Made by a program: the position numbers and the translations under genes. The notes beneath the pieces are model-generated. The model worked only from the letters and a program-made list of their open reading frames with translations. It had not been told where the DNA came from and made no database searches. From NCBI GenBank assembly GCA_964645915.1, contig CAZYDH010000003.1:1-64000 (forward strand): a DNA stretch of 64,000 nucleotides, in the 5' to 3' direction. Position 1 is the first letter of the stretch. Each line of letters starts with the position of its first letter. Source of the stretch: JACNKV01 sp964645915 (GTDB lineage Bacteria; Fidelibacterota; Marinisomatia; Marinisomatales; JACNKV01). This document shows positions 26,752 through 35,414 of the stretch, piece after piece.

Positions 26752-27372
26752 CTATCCGATTATTGTGTGTATTTTTGTCCGTAAAAGATCAATGGCCACC
26801 TTATTGCTTCCACCTTCCGGAATGATAACATCTGCAAAATATTTTGATGGCTCGACAAATTGTTCATGCATAATACGAACTGTATTTAAATATTGATCCA
26901 CGACAGATTGAAAGCTTCTATCGCGATCCTGCATATCACGTGAGACACGACGAATAAACCTAATATCGGCAGGCGTTTCAACATAAATCTTAATATCCAT
27001 TAATTCTCTTAAGACAGGATAATGAAGAGCAAGGATTCCTTCCACAACGATTACATGATGCGGATCAACGGTTATGGTTTCCTTTTTTCGGTTGTGGCGA
27101 GCAAAATCATAAATGGGGACTTCAATCTGCTTTCCTTTCATCAGAGAAATTAATTGATGGTTAAACAGATCAATATCCACTGCTTCCGGGTGGTCAAAGT
27201 TTTTCTTTTGCCTTTCTTCCAATGAAAGGTGGGACAAATCTTTATAATAACTATCCAACTCGACAACAACAACTTCCCCTTTGCCGTATTCTCTTAAAAG
27301 TTGTTTTGCAATTGATGTCTTTCCGGAGCCGGTTCCACCTGCGATTCCAATAAGTATCGGGTTAATATTCAT
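26752..27372 (-). CDS. udk: Uridine kinase
   Basis: Udk phosphorylates uridine and cytidine. The 206-residue protein shows GIAGGTGSGKTS (P-loop Lys18), the ELDSYYKDLSHL and NFDHPEAVD substrate motifs, VVEGILALHYP, and the RFIRRVSRDMQDRDRS LID region. Length is standard. Its product and that of cdd complete a pyrimidine salvage set: cytidine to uridine, then to UMP. Confidence 0.95.
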   Translation of the reverse strand: MNINPILIGIAGGTGSGKTSIAKQLLREYGKGEVVVVELDSYYKDLSHLSLEERQKKNFDHPEAVDIDLFNHQLISLMKGKQIEVPIYDFARHNRKKETITVDPHHVIVVEGILALHYPVLRELMDIKIYVETPADIRFIRRVSRDMQDRDRSFQSVVDQYLNTVRIMHEQFVEPSKYFADVIIPEGGSNKVAIDLLRTKIHTIIG

Positions 27373-27448
27373 AGGACAATTTCAGAGTTTTTATATACTG
27401 TTTTCAATCTGGAATTATGCAATTTTGTAAAATAAATAAAAATGAGTT

Positions 27449-27850
27449 TCATTTTTTTAATGCAGAGCCGTCAAATGCATCTGGAAGTAATTCTTTACCA
27501 GATAAGGAACGGACATTCCCATGTTTATCGCTGATATAGACTGGAATGTCTCCGCAAATATCCATAATCACCTGCCTGCAAGCTCCGCAAGGTGACCCGC
27601 CATCTTCTGTTGCAACAGCCAGCGCTTGAAAAGTATTATATCCTTCGGCGACAGCTCGATAGATAGCAACTCGTTCTGCACAACAGGTTAATCCGTAACT
27701 TGAGGACTCTACATTGCACCCTCCGATAAGCTCTCCGCTTTTCGTCATAATAGCTGCGCCCACTCGATAGTTAGAATATGGAGCTATTGCTTTGTCTCTC
27801 ATTTCAATTGCTTTTTGAACAAGGTTTTCTTTTTGCATTATTTCTTCCAT
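27449..27850 (-). CDS. cdd: Cytidine deaminase
   Basis: The enzyme is a zinc enzyme deaminating cytidine and deoxycytidine. The 133-residue frame has NYRVGAA, NVESSSYGLTCCAER with zinc ligand Cys57 and catalytic Glu59, and PCGACRQ with Cys88 and Cys91. This is the tetrameric three-cysteine class. A second in-frame ATG at 27838 (residue 5) is preceded by GGAAG and may be the true start. It lies four bases after the rhomboid stop. Confidence 0.93.
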   Translation of the reverse strand: MEEIMQKENLVQKAIEMRDKAIAPYSNYRVGAAIMTKSGELIGGCNVESSSYGLTCCAERVAIYRAVAEGYNTFQALAVATEDGGSPCGACRQVIMDICGDIPVYISDKHGNVRSLSGKELLPDAFDGSALKK

Positions 27851-27854
27851 AACT

Positions 27855-28481
27855 TTATAAATATTTCTTAAGCCTCTCTAATCCTATTCCCATAATAAAT
27901 CCGCCGATATGAGCAAACCAAGCAACACCACCGGACTGTATTCCAAGCGAACCCAACCCGTTCGTTAATTGCTCAAAAAACCATATTCCAATCACGATCA
28001 TTGCAGGAACGCGAATTGTTGTAAAAAAGAATAACAGAAAAATAAAAACATGTATATTGGCTTTCGGGAACCGAATCATATAGGCCGCAAGAACACCGGA
28101 AATCGCTCCGCTTGCTCCTACCATTGGGATTGTTGATGAGGGGTCAACAAAATATTGTGCCAACGTAGCCCCAACCCCACAAAGCAGATAAAAAAGCAAA
28201 TAACGAACATGGCCAAATATGCTTTCGATGTTATCGCCAAAGATCCACAAAAACCACATGTTTCCTATAATGTGTAAAAATCCTCCATGCAAAAACATGG
28301 ATGTAAATAACGATAAAACAGACCATTGGCTGGGGATAAATCCAAAAACATAAATGAATTCTCTATTGGCTTCTCCTAAACCAATTTGCAATAAAAACAC
28401 TATCGTATTGATTGCAATTATTCCATATGTTACATAAGGAACAAGTATTCTTGGATTGTCGTCTTTGTAGGGAAAGAACAT
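27855..28481 (-). CDS. Rhomboid-family intramembrane serine protease
   Basis: The 208-residue protein has six membrane helices. The catalytic serine lies in VGASGAISG, the histidine in WFAHIGGFIMG, and the oxyanion-side HxxxN motif in HIIGNMWFLWIFG. All active residues are intact, so a working protease is predicted in the inner membrane. Substrates are unknown. It heads or joins the operon containing the pyrimidine salvage genes; a functional link is not evident. Confidence 0.92.
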   Translation of the reverse strand: MFFPYKDDNPRILVPYVTYGIIAINTIVFLLQIGLGEANREFIYVFGFIPSQWSVLSLFTSMFLHGGFLHIIGNMWFLWIFGDNIESIFGHVRYLLFYLLCGVGATLAQYFVDPSSTIPMVGASGAISGVLAAYMIRFPKANIHVFIFLLFFFTTIRVPAMIVIGIWFFEQLTNGLGSLGIQSGGVAWFAHIGGFIMGIGLERLKKYL

Positions 28482-28506
28482 TCTAAATCAATATTTAATT
28501 GCTATA

Positions 28507-30771
28507 TTAATTGATTGCAAAGTTAATGGTTTTTCTTGTGGTATTACCAGCCCTGTCTTTAACCATGGTTGTAAACTGATGATCTCCTTTTTTTAATGGA
28601 TCGTTTAACCGATAGGATATTTCTTTTTTTATGGGTTGGTACGCGGCAAAAACTTTCTGTTCGTTTAAAATTAAAGCAATGGATTGTTCATCCGGTGAGA
28701 TGCCGGACAGATCATCGTTCACCTTTACGGTGATCGTCTCAACATCTTGATAATCGTAACGTACATTCTGTCTTGGGAATGTTTGGCGAATTGTTGGAGG
28801 AACAATATCTTGTAAAATAGTTACGGCATTAAGTTGTTTTACTTCAGTGGTTAGTATCCTTTTTTCCGACATGTTTTTTGAAGGTAAAAATTTCCATTTT
28901 TCTGACTCGGGGTCATAAGCATATATACTCAACCCTTTTTCCAGAGCATATTCATCCCCATATCGAATTCCTACTTTTAACGGAGATTTTAATGGGATCT
29001 CAAATGGCTGAAGTTGATAGACGTCTGTACATTGAATCTCATGTGTAATGCCCGATGCCTTTTCAACGTGATCAATCCACAGGAGTGTTGGTTGATACAG
29101 TGTTTCTTTTGTGGCTTTAATAGAGCAATTTTTATCTACAGAAAGAACCGAAATTGATTTTGAAGGAACATAAAGTTTTGGCGTTATATGATACTGGATT
29201 TTTCGTTCAATTTTCCCCTGAAGTATGATATCTATGTGCTTGATGTCTTTAAAAAGAGCAGGGGGCAGCAAGTTGCTAAGATAGGTTGTTGGGTGAACCA
29301 ACTCTAATGGGACACTAATAAATGTGTCCTTTTTTTGCAATCGTACTTCGGTTATTCCATTTATCGGAGAGTCCAGTTCCAATTGAAGAAACAAACCCAT
29401 ATCCATCTGTGAAATATCCAGAGAGACTTTTACATCCAACAGGTCTTTTCTTGATTCGGAGAAAAACCAATGGTGTGGGCGGGAAACAGCTCCCATTTTA
29501 TTTATCCCTATAAACTGTAGATTCTTTCGTTGAATGTCTTTTGCATTATAGGTAAGACATAATCCCTTCTTTTGTTTTTCTACTTTAATCGGTGTTAATT
29601 GTTTGTCGGCATAGCCAAAAGACGTAAAGCTGTAGCAGACAACAGATTGAATTGGGATTGAACCTTTTTCGGGAGAGACAACAAATGTTTTTGTTTTTGT
29701 GTTGTCGTTTGTCAATTCTGCTTTTATTTGTATTGGTGGATAGGAAAATACCACACCGGATGCAATGGACTTATTCCCGGCAGCGTCTACTGCGTGAATT
29801 TCTACTCTGTGATATCCCGGTGGAAGCGAAATGACACCTGTTTCTTTAGTTACATGAATTGTTCCTTGTGGGTGATGTTCTGTCCGAAACAATCTTTGAA
29901 AATCACCTAAATTTAACCGGTCAAATCTATAATCCTGAATGGTGGGGGTTAAAGCTGATTCCGCAAAGTCCAAATGGTCATATTTCACAGAAAACTTTAC
30001 ATCGTCATCAATGATAAGGTCCAACGTGTATATCTGATAAGAATTATTCGTTTTTTGAATTTTGTCAATCGCATGGATGGCGAACCCGATCGTTCCATTA
30101 CAATTTATTGTATCGGGAAAATGATAGTGTCCCGCACGATCTCGAAGCAGTGGAAATGTCTGTGGTAGGGGACTTCCATTTATTGTTGTTCCACGATCAA
30201 GGGGTACGATTGCCAATTTCTTTAAATTGGGAGAAATTCTGTCAGTTAACTGAAATCCGTTCAATAGTGGATTAATTGGTTGTTCTTTTTTGTTTCGTAT
30301 TTCAAAATGCAGGTGCGGGCCAAAGGATGATCCGGAATTCCCGGAATAGCCAATCAATTCCCCCTTTTTTACAGGGATCATCCCTTGTTTAAAATACTGA
30401 TTCACAAAATAGGATTTATTTTTGTTTTGATGAACTTGTAGTATTTTCTCCAACACCGGAGTGAATTTGCTTAAATGTGCATATACAGCAATTTGCTGTT
30501 CGGTGGTTGTAAGATATAGCGCTTTGCCGTAACCTGCAAAGTTAGATACCATTCGGGAAATGTATCCGTCTTCCACTGCAAAAACAGGCAATCCTTCTTT
30601 TCCACCTGTGCGCAAATCAAGTCCCATATGAAAATGGTCTCCTCTAAATTCGCCAAAATTAGAGGACAGGGAGGGGTAAACATCCAGTGGCCAGCTCGGA
30701 TTGGCGGCTATTAAGATATTTATCCAAAAGAGGACATTAATTAAAATAATGTGGCGATTCATCTTCAGCAT
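28507..30771 (-). CDS. Exported M23 (LytM) metallopeptidase with long beta-rich C-terminus
   Basis: The 754-residue protein has a signal peptide (about 1-23) and an M23 domain near residues 35-170. The zinc ligands are in DHFHMGLDLR and FGPHLHFEIR, with YAHLSKF between them, so the peptidase looks active against peptidoglycan cross-links. The remaining 550 residues are beta-rich, Ig-like modules (for example DAAGNKSIASG near 330 and VKDRAGNTTRKT at the C-terminus). They may bind the cell surface or guide substrate choice. It ends 25 bases before the rhomboid start. Two in-frame ATGs (30771, 30762) are possible starts. Confidence 0.88.
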   Translation of the reverse strand: MLKMNRHIILINVLFWINILIAANPSWPLDVYPSLSSNFGEFRGDHFHMGLDLRTGGKEGLPVFAVEDGYISRMVSNFAGYGKALYLTTTEQQIAVYAHLSKFTPVLEKILQVHQNKNKSYFVNQYFKQGMIPVKKGELIGYSGNSGSSFGPHLHFEIRNKKEQPINPLLNGFQLTDRISPNLKKLAIVPLDRGTTINGSPLPQTFPLLRDRAGHYHFPDTINCNGTIGFAIHAIDKIQKTNNSYQIYTLDLIIDDDVKFSVKYDHLDFAESALTPTIQDYRFDRLNLGDFQRLFRTEHHPQGTIHVTKETGVISLPPGYHRVEIHAVDAAGNKSIASGVVFSYPPIQIKAELTNDNTKTKTFVVSPEKGSIPIQSVVCYSFTSFGYADKQLTPIKVEKQKKGLCLTYNAKDIQRKNLQFIGINKMGAVSRPHHWFFSESRKDLLDVKVSLDISQMDMGLFLQLELDSPINGITEVRLQKKDTFISVPLELVHPTTYLSNLLPPALFKDIKHIDIILQGKIERKIQYHITPKLYVPSKSISVLSVDKNCSIKATKETLYQPTLLWIDHVEKASGITHEIQCTDVYQLQPFEIPLKSPLKVGIRYGDEYALEKGLSIYAYDPESEKWKFLPSKNMSEKRILTTEVKQLNAVTILQDIVPPTIRQTFPRQNVRYDYQDVETITVKVNDDLSGISPDEQSIALILNEQKVFAAYQPIKKEISYRLNDPLKKGDHQFTTMVKDRAGNTTRKTINFAIN

Positions 30772-30833
30772 AGAAAATCAGTGTGTCAATTTATTCAGTA
30801 TTTTTATACGACAAAAACAGATTATTGTATAAA

Positions 30834-30868
30834 TAAAAAGCCGACACAACTTCTGCCGGCTTTTTATT
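30834..30868 (-). terminator. Rho-independent terminator
   Basis: On the minus strand the arms AAAAAGCCGGCA and TGTCGGCTTTTT (one G-T pair) fold around a seven-base loop and end in a T-run. It lies just past the stop of the PDZ protein gene and separates it from the M23 gene. The plus-strand reading is also T-tailed. Confidence 0.85.
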
Positions 30869-30885
30869 TTTTAAGAATCAAATCG

Positions 30886-31680
30886 TTATTTTTTTAAAGC
30901 TTCCATCTCTTTTTTTAATGCTTCCATGTCCTTTTTCAAGGCTTCCATCTCTGCTTTGTGGCATTCCATTTTTTCCTTATGGAAGGAATGAGGGAGATCT
31001 CCCGGCAAGCACTTATCTTTTTGAATGAAAAACTTCTCCATTTTTTTACCTTCCATTCCCGGTGGACAAAAAGCTTGGATGTCTACATTTCTGTCTCGTT
31101 CTGCGAGTGTTGGTTTCAGTCTCTTTAGGCGACCTTTGCGGTTTACGGTTACCACCACTTCTTTGCCCGGTTCATAACTCCAAATGGCTTCTGTCAATTC
31201 CCCTGCGTTGTAAATGTCTGCATCGCCGACCATGATGATTACATCGCCTGCTTTAAATCCTGCTTTTTCCGCGGGACTGTCTTTTAACACCTCGGACACC
31301 AAAACCCCTTTATCTTTTTTTACTTTAAAATACTGTCTGAGTTGGGAGGTCAGATCTTGCAATTTTACTCCCAAAAAAGTGGACTGAGAATGGAACATAA
31401 AATCATCATGAACAAATGCTTTTACTTTTACATCAGCGTTCAAATCTTTTAATGCTTCTTCTATTGACTCTAATCCATCAAGGTCGTTCAAGTCAACTTT
31501 GTATTTAAGGCATTTACCGCCTTTTTCAATATTCAAGTCCAGCAGATTTTCATGAACGGTTGCATCGATCGTCATTTCCTTTGTGGAGTCGTTTAAACAA
31601 ATTACTTTTTTGACAATCACTTCTTCCTGTGAAAATAGTGTGCCGGTGAAAACTAACCCTATTAGCAATGGTCTTAACAT
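30886..31680 (-). CDS. Exported PDZ-domain protein with C-terminal heptad repeats
   Basis: The 264-residue protein has a signal peptide (about 1-17), a divergent N-terminal domain (20-100), a single PDZ domain (about 110-190; SEVLKDSPAEKAGFKAGDVI and the DIYNAGELTEAI loop), and a C-terminal tail of four near-identical seven-residue units based on MEALKK(D/E). No protease domain is present, so it probably binds peptides in the periplasm or at the surface. Its ribosome binding site (AAGGAGA) is strong. It is monocistronic, divergent from the 31847 gene, and flanked by a terminator. Confidence 0.85.
   Translation of the reverse strand: MLRPLLIGLVFTGTLFSQEEVIVKKVICLNDSTKEMTIDATVHENLLDLNIEKGGKCLKYKVDLNDLDGLESIEEALKDLNADVKVKAFVHDDFMFHSQSTFLGVKLQDLTSQLRQYFKVKKDKGVLVSEVLKDSPAEKAGFKAGDVIIMVGDADIYNAGELTEAIWSYEPGKEVVVTVNRKGRLKRLKPTLAERDRNVDIQAFCPPGMEGKKMEKFFIQKDKCLPGDLPHSFHKEKMECHKAEMEALKKDMEALKKEMEALKK
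30889..30969 (-). repeat. 21-bp tandem repeat coding for MEALKK heptads
   Basis: About four tandem copies of a 21-base unit encode residues 238-264 of the PDZ protein: one diverged copy (MECHKAE) and then three close copies. The period of seven fits a coiled coil with Met and Leu at core positions. The near-identity of the copies points to recent slippage expansion. Confidence 0.8.
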
Positions 31681-31777
31681 ATATCTTCTCCTTTTAAGTT
31701 AAATATGTTACGAAGAGAAAACTATATTGTTCCACCGTCGTTATTAATTTGTTTTGCCATGTATTATTATGTAAAGA

Positions 31778-31791
31778 GTGATATAAATCAC
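31778..31791. promoter_or_regulatory. CRP/FNR-like palindromic operator candidate
   Basis: GTGATATAAATCAC is a perfect 14-base palindrome with GTGA-N6-TCAC spacing, as bound by CRP/FNR-family regulators. It lies in the 166-base divergent region, 55 bases before the 31847 start and 97 bases from the start of the PDZ gene, so it could control either gene. No such regulator is encoded in the window. Confidence 0.4.
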
Positions 31792-31846
31792 GTGTTTTAT
31801 TATATCGGATTCATTAATTTTAAGCGAACAAATAATTGGAGTTGCT

Positions 31847-32563
31847 ATGAAACATATACTTGTATCTGTCTTTTTCATTGGAAGTGTACTTCTTCCAACA
31901 TCTAATGCTTTTGGAATAATTGGATTCGGCCTTTATGGCGGTGCTGATCAATTTCAGGTTGATGAAAATACTTCTCTAAAAGAAAGTGAGTATTCCCAAA
32001 GTGTTGTAACACAATATCCATTTGATCAAGCATATAGTGTGGGAGGATATTTATATTTAGATGTTCTTCCGATTGTTGATCTAGAATTAGAATACCAATT
32101 AACTGGAGGTGTTTACAATTTTAACTATCAGGTTTTTAGCAATGATCTTTTATTAGCTGAAACCGGAAAAGATGAAATGCCTTGGGCTAAAGGATCATTT
32201 TATTTGACTGTTCGGAAAAAGCTCTTTGGGTTGGGAATCCCAATTTTGGGTGGTGCTAAAGTTCACGCCGGCGCAGGCGTTAACTCGCACACTTCAATTC
32301 CCATTTTAGACATTAATGAAGTTGAAAAGTTTCGAGGGGATAATTTATATACAGAATTTAATCCTGGAGATATGCAAGATGAGATCATCGATTATGTAAA
32401 AGAAAACATTATTACAACAACCGGGGGGCACTTCCAGGCCGGGCTACAAATGTCATTCCTCGCTTTTGATGTTTTCGTAAACTATAGATATACTATGGCA
32501 GAGATATTCCCCGACAAATCAGGTTATAGCAGTTTAAATGTAATGTTAGGTCTTGGGTTTTAA
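31847..32563 (+). CDS. Exported beta-rich (probable outer membrane) protein of unknown function
   Basis: The 238-residue protein has a signal peptide (1 to about 22, ending SNAFG), then an eight-strand-like pattern of alternating hydrophobic residues with many Gly and Tyr, and a C-terminal aromatic residue (MLGLGF). This fits a small outer membrane barrel of the OmpW/OmpX size, but I recognise no family. GGAG lies a few bases before the ATG. It ends at a bidirectional terminator. The palindrome upstream may regulate it. Confidence 0.75.
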   Translation: MKHILVSVFFIGSVLLPTSNAFGIIGFGLYGGADQFQVDENTSLKESEYSQSVVTQYPFDQAYSVGGYLYLDVLPIVDLELEYQLTGGVYNFNYQVFSNDLLLAETGKDEMPWAKGSFYLTVRKKLFGLGIPILGGAKVHAGAGVNSHTSIPILDINEVEKFRGDNLYTEFNPGDMQDEIIDYVKENIITTTGGHFQAGLQMSFLAFDVFVNYRYTMAEIFPDKSGYSSLNVMLGLGF

Positions 32564-32581
32564 CCCATAATATTTTTCAAG

Positions 32582-32609
32582 AAAAAGCCGGAGTTTCCTC
32601 CGGCTTTTT
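32582..32609. terminator. Bidirectional rho-independent terminator
   Basis: AAAAAGCCGGAG and CTCCGGCTTTTT form a perfect 12-bp stem with a four-base loop between two convergent genes. T-runs occur on both strands, so it serves both. Confidence 0.92.
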
Positions 32610-32612
32610 TGT

Positions 32613-34265
32613 TTACAGTTCTTTTGCCAGAACGATCGTCTGAATATCTTCCCATGTCTTCCCCGAATAAACATCTCTGGCGGTTGTTTTTACCAAGTAC
32701 ATGCCGATCTTTGCAGGGATACGATTTTTTTGATACCCGTCCCACAACAATAATATCTCCTGTGAAACATATTGATTCCAATATGGGGTTGCAATATTTC
32801 TCCCGGCCATATCAAATATCTCAACCTTAACTATTGCTTGTTCGTATGGAAAGCAACATAAAATGTTCAAGATGTCGTCGAAACCATCTCCATCCGGTGA
32901 AAATGGATTGGGAAAATACTGTATCGATCCCTTCTTTGGAATTTGATCATAATACAAACTGTTTTCTTTGCCGGGTGTTATTGGCGGTACACCGATGGCA
33001 ACTCCCCATCGTGTAGAGTCTGCTGAATCATATTCCGGTCGATATTTTTCAGTAGATCTTCCACTATGAATAAACCAATCCGTTGAGTAATAAAGTGAAT
33101 CAATACAAACGCCTGTTTTATCATAGATCATTATTTTATCACCATCATTGTTAAGCGAAGGAAATCCATCGATCGGAACAACAAACAACGCATTCGGCTC
33201 GGTTTGATCTTGAAAGCCCGAATCCGATGCGATAACGATAAATTGGTCTTTTGTAACAAATATTTCAGGCAATTCTTTAATGGTAGATTTATCTCTAATC
33301 GTCCAACCGTTCATGTGTACTTCATCAAAACTGATGAGTTCAACAAATTCCGATTGGTTCGACTCCGGGATACAAAGAAATTCATTTATCTTTATAGTTC
33401 CCGGAGGATGACTAACGTTAATCAGATAGCTCACACTATTATTTTCAACGTTCATATCGTCAACAACTGAAAGGCTGATCATTAATGTTAAGTCTCCATG
33501 CTTCGGAACTTCTATGAGCATTGACTTCACAATAGATTCTCCGGGGATTAATTCATTAAACGGTTCTTCGATTATCAAGTCATTTTGAAATAGAATTGAT
33601 ATGCGTCCGGATGTTGGACGCAACCCTACATTGACGATCGGTATTTCAAAGACTATTTCATCGTGAATCTTTGGATATAATGGACTATGAGAAATCGAAT
33701 CGCTCTCAATACAAACATCAATGTCTAACGGGGTAATTGAGTTAATATCCCCGGGTGTACCTAATGAGTCTAGGCTTTCACTCCAGTTTGAAAGATTATT
33801 TCCATCATCCAAGCGGATTTTTTCTAGAGAATATCCTTCTCTTACCGTATTAAAATATTCCATAGATGTAATTTGTACACCATCACTTGAAAAAATATAA
33901 AGCGAATCACTTTCGTTCCCTAATCCATTTCCAATTCTGGTATCATCTACGTGTAATAATAATGTGGTTTCAGGAATTAGCTCATTGTAGATCCCGTCAA
34001 AATAAGAATACCCACTTCCAAATATTATTCCATAACCTCCGGGAATTAGTTTCATGTTTTCGGTTGCCCCCTCAAGATAATCTGTCCCACTTTTATCGCG
34101 AATAATCCAATTTGAAAGATCAACTGTATCTATAGTTGATATATTTACAATTTCGATAAATTCATTTAACGATTCATCTTCTTCAGGATTATACATAATC
34201 TCCGAGATAACTACCTGCGCATTCAATTGCACAAATAGTAGGACAACGCCTATCATATATTTCAT
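32613..34265 (-). CDS. Exported lamin-tail-domain protein with FlgD-like C-terminal domain
   Basis: The 550-residue protein has a signal peptide (about 1-18, ending LNAQ) and two lamin-tail domains (VISEIMYNPEEDESLNEFIE near the start and INEFLCIPESNQSEFVEL near 300). A CARDB-like beta-sandwich lies between them, and the C-terminal FlgD-type Ig domain begins FPNPFSPDGDGFDD and ends with MYLVKTTARD. Such proteins are secreted or surface-attached in FCB bacteria and may bind polysaccharide or DNA outside the cell. I choose ATG 34265, five bases after GGAG, over a GTG at 34271. Function is not established. Confidence 0.85.
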   Translation of the reverse strand: MKYMIGVVLLFVQLNAQVVISEIMYNPEEDESLNEFIEIVNISTIDTVDLSNWIIRDKSGTDYLEGATENMKLIPGGYGIIFGSGYSYFDGIYNELIPETTLLLHVDDTRIGNGLGNESDSLYIFSSDGVQITSMEYFNTVREGYSLEKIRLDDGNNLSNWSESLDSLGTPGDINSITPLDIDVCIESDSISHSPLYPKIHDEIVFEIPIVNVGLRPTSGRISILFQNDLIIEEPFNELIPGESIVKSMLIEVPKHGDLTLMISLSVVDDMNVENNSVSYLINVSHPPGTIKINEFLCIPESNQSEFVELISFDEVHMNGWTIRDKSTIKELPEIFVTKDQFIVIASDSGFQDQTEPNALFVVPIDGFPSLNNDGDKIMIYDKTGVCIDSLYYSTDWFIHSGRSTEKYRPEYDSADSTRWGVAIGVPPITPGKENSLYYDQIPKKGSIQYFPNPFSPDGDGFDDILNILCCFPYEQAIVKVEIFDMAGRNIATPYWNQYVSQEILLLWDGYQKNRIPAKIGMYLVKTTARDVYSGKTWEDIQTIVLAKEL

Positions 34266-34359
34266 ATACACTCCACTTTTGGTGTGTCCTTTTACATGGA
34301 CACTCTATTCTGCAAGAAATCTAAAGTTTAATGTTCTCGATTTTTAAAATTAATATTTA

Positions 34360-34797
34360 TTAAGACTGATCTTTTTGAATTGAGCTAACAAATTTTATAA
34401 TTCGTTTTTTTAGTTCGTTTCGCGTCTCTCTATATCGATCTAACAATGCGTTGTTCTCTCCCCATCCGTGAAAAGGATCGTCAACGCTCCAATGGATTTG
34501 AGTTGTTTTACCCGGAAAAACCGGGCAGGCTTGTTTTGCATGATCACAAACGGTAATAACATAATCAATTCCTTCGTCAATATACTGATCGATCGGATCT
34601 GACGTATGTGTTCGGAGATCGATTCCCCATTCATCCATGATGGCAATAGACATCGGATGAACACGACTCGGATGGGAACCTGCACTAAACACTTCAAATT
34701 TATTTCCAGCCATGTCTCGTAAGATTCCCTCGGCCATTTGTGATCGACAGGAATTTCCTGTGCAAACGAAAATAACTTTTGGTTTTTTATTTTTCAT
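34360..34797 (-). CDS. arsC: Arsenate reductase, thioredoxin-coupled (LMW-PTP fold)
   Basis: The enzyme reduces arsenate to arsenite. The 145-residue protein has the phosphate-loop CTGNSCRS with nucleophile Cys12, and the redox pair Cys84 and Cys91 in CDHAKQACP. The spacing equals that of S. aureus ArsC (10, 82, 89) shifted by two. The DPF motif supplies the general acid Asp. All catalytic cysteines are intact. No arsR, arsB or acr3 lies nearby, so export must be encoded elsewhere. A tyrosine phosphatase role is less likely given the three-cysteine relay. Confidence 0.93.
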   Translation of the reverse strand: MKNKKPKVIFVCTGNSCRSQMAEGILRDMAGNKFEVFSAGSHPSRVHPMSIAIMDEWGIDLRTHTSDPIDQYIDEGIDYVITVCDHAKQACPVFPGKTTQIHWSVDDPFHGWGENNALLDRYRETRNELKKRIIKFVSSIQKDQS

Positions 34798-34808
34798 AAA
34801 GATGTTTT

Positions 34809-35201
34809 CTATTCTGTCTGTTCAGTTTCAAATCCCAAATCAATCAATGATTGTTGATCTGATTCATCAATAAGGCAGTGATAACGTTCGCCGGTTGGAC
34901 AAACGCAAGCGGAACAGGCAGATTCATATGGTTCGGTTTTATAGAAATCATAAATGTCGATTCCCAGATCTCCATAATAATCAACAAAAACAGTTTGTTT
35001 TTCTGCTTCGGACAGTTGATTATATGCATCAAAGTCATTATTATGATTCTCTAACCATTCCTGTTCCCATGGGTTTGATAAACATTGTATTGGATCAATA
35101 TATACCCAAATTTCATTTTCCTCTGAATCAGCCGAGTGATTATTACAACTGATAGTTGTAAACAATAGAACTAACAAACTAATTATTAGTACGTGTTTCA
35201 A
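34809..35201 (-). CDS. Cysteine-rich lipoprotein of unknown function
   Basis: Starting at TTG 35201 gives a clean lipoprotein signal (MKHVLIISLLVLLFTTISC) with the lipid-bearing Cys19, then an acidic domain of about 110 residues. That domain has WVYIDPIQCLSNPWEQEW, a helical middle, and a C-terminal CSACVCPTGERYHCL cluster. In-frame ATGs at 35252 and 35288 would put 17 or 29 residues before this signal and look less likely. The gene lies 11 bases upstream of arsC and may be co-transcribed. The Cys cluster could bind a metal or form disulphides; a link to arsenic is speculative. Confidence 0.65.
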   Translation of the reverse strand: MKHVLIISLLVLLFTTISCNNHSADSEENEIWVYIDPIQCLSNPWEQEWLENHNNDFDAYNQLSEAEKQTVFVDYYGDLGIDIYDFYKTEPYESACSACVCPTGERYHCLIDESDQQSLIDLGFETEQTE

Positions 35202-35414
35202 TGGATATTGTCTGTCGATTTGTATATGTGCAAGCTTATATATAATATTCATGCAACTAAAGTAGATATGAACATGTTCAAAATGCAACCAAAAGTTTTT
35301 GATTCAAATTATGATTAGAGACTCTTGCCCTATCTTTTTCTTAGAACCCGTCATTGATATTCTTGCTATTCGTAGCCCTTTGGATTCCATGTACATGACG
35401 TTATAAATTAGGGT

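Noticed and set aside
35311..35406. Plus-strand open frame of 31 codons just before the methyltransferase-like gene
   Set aside because: Short, no Shine-Dalgarno, no family resemblance. It could be a leader peptide but nothing supports that.
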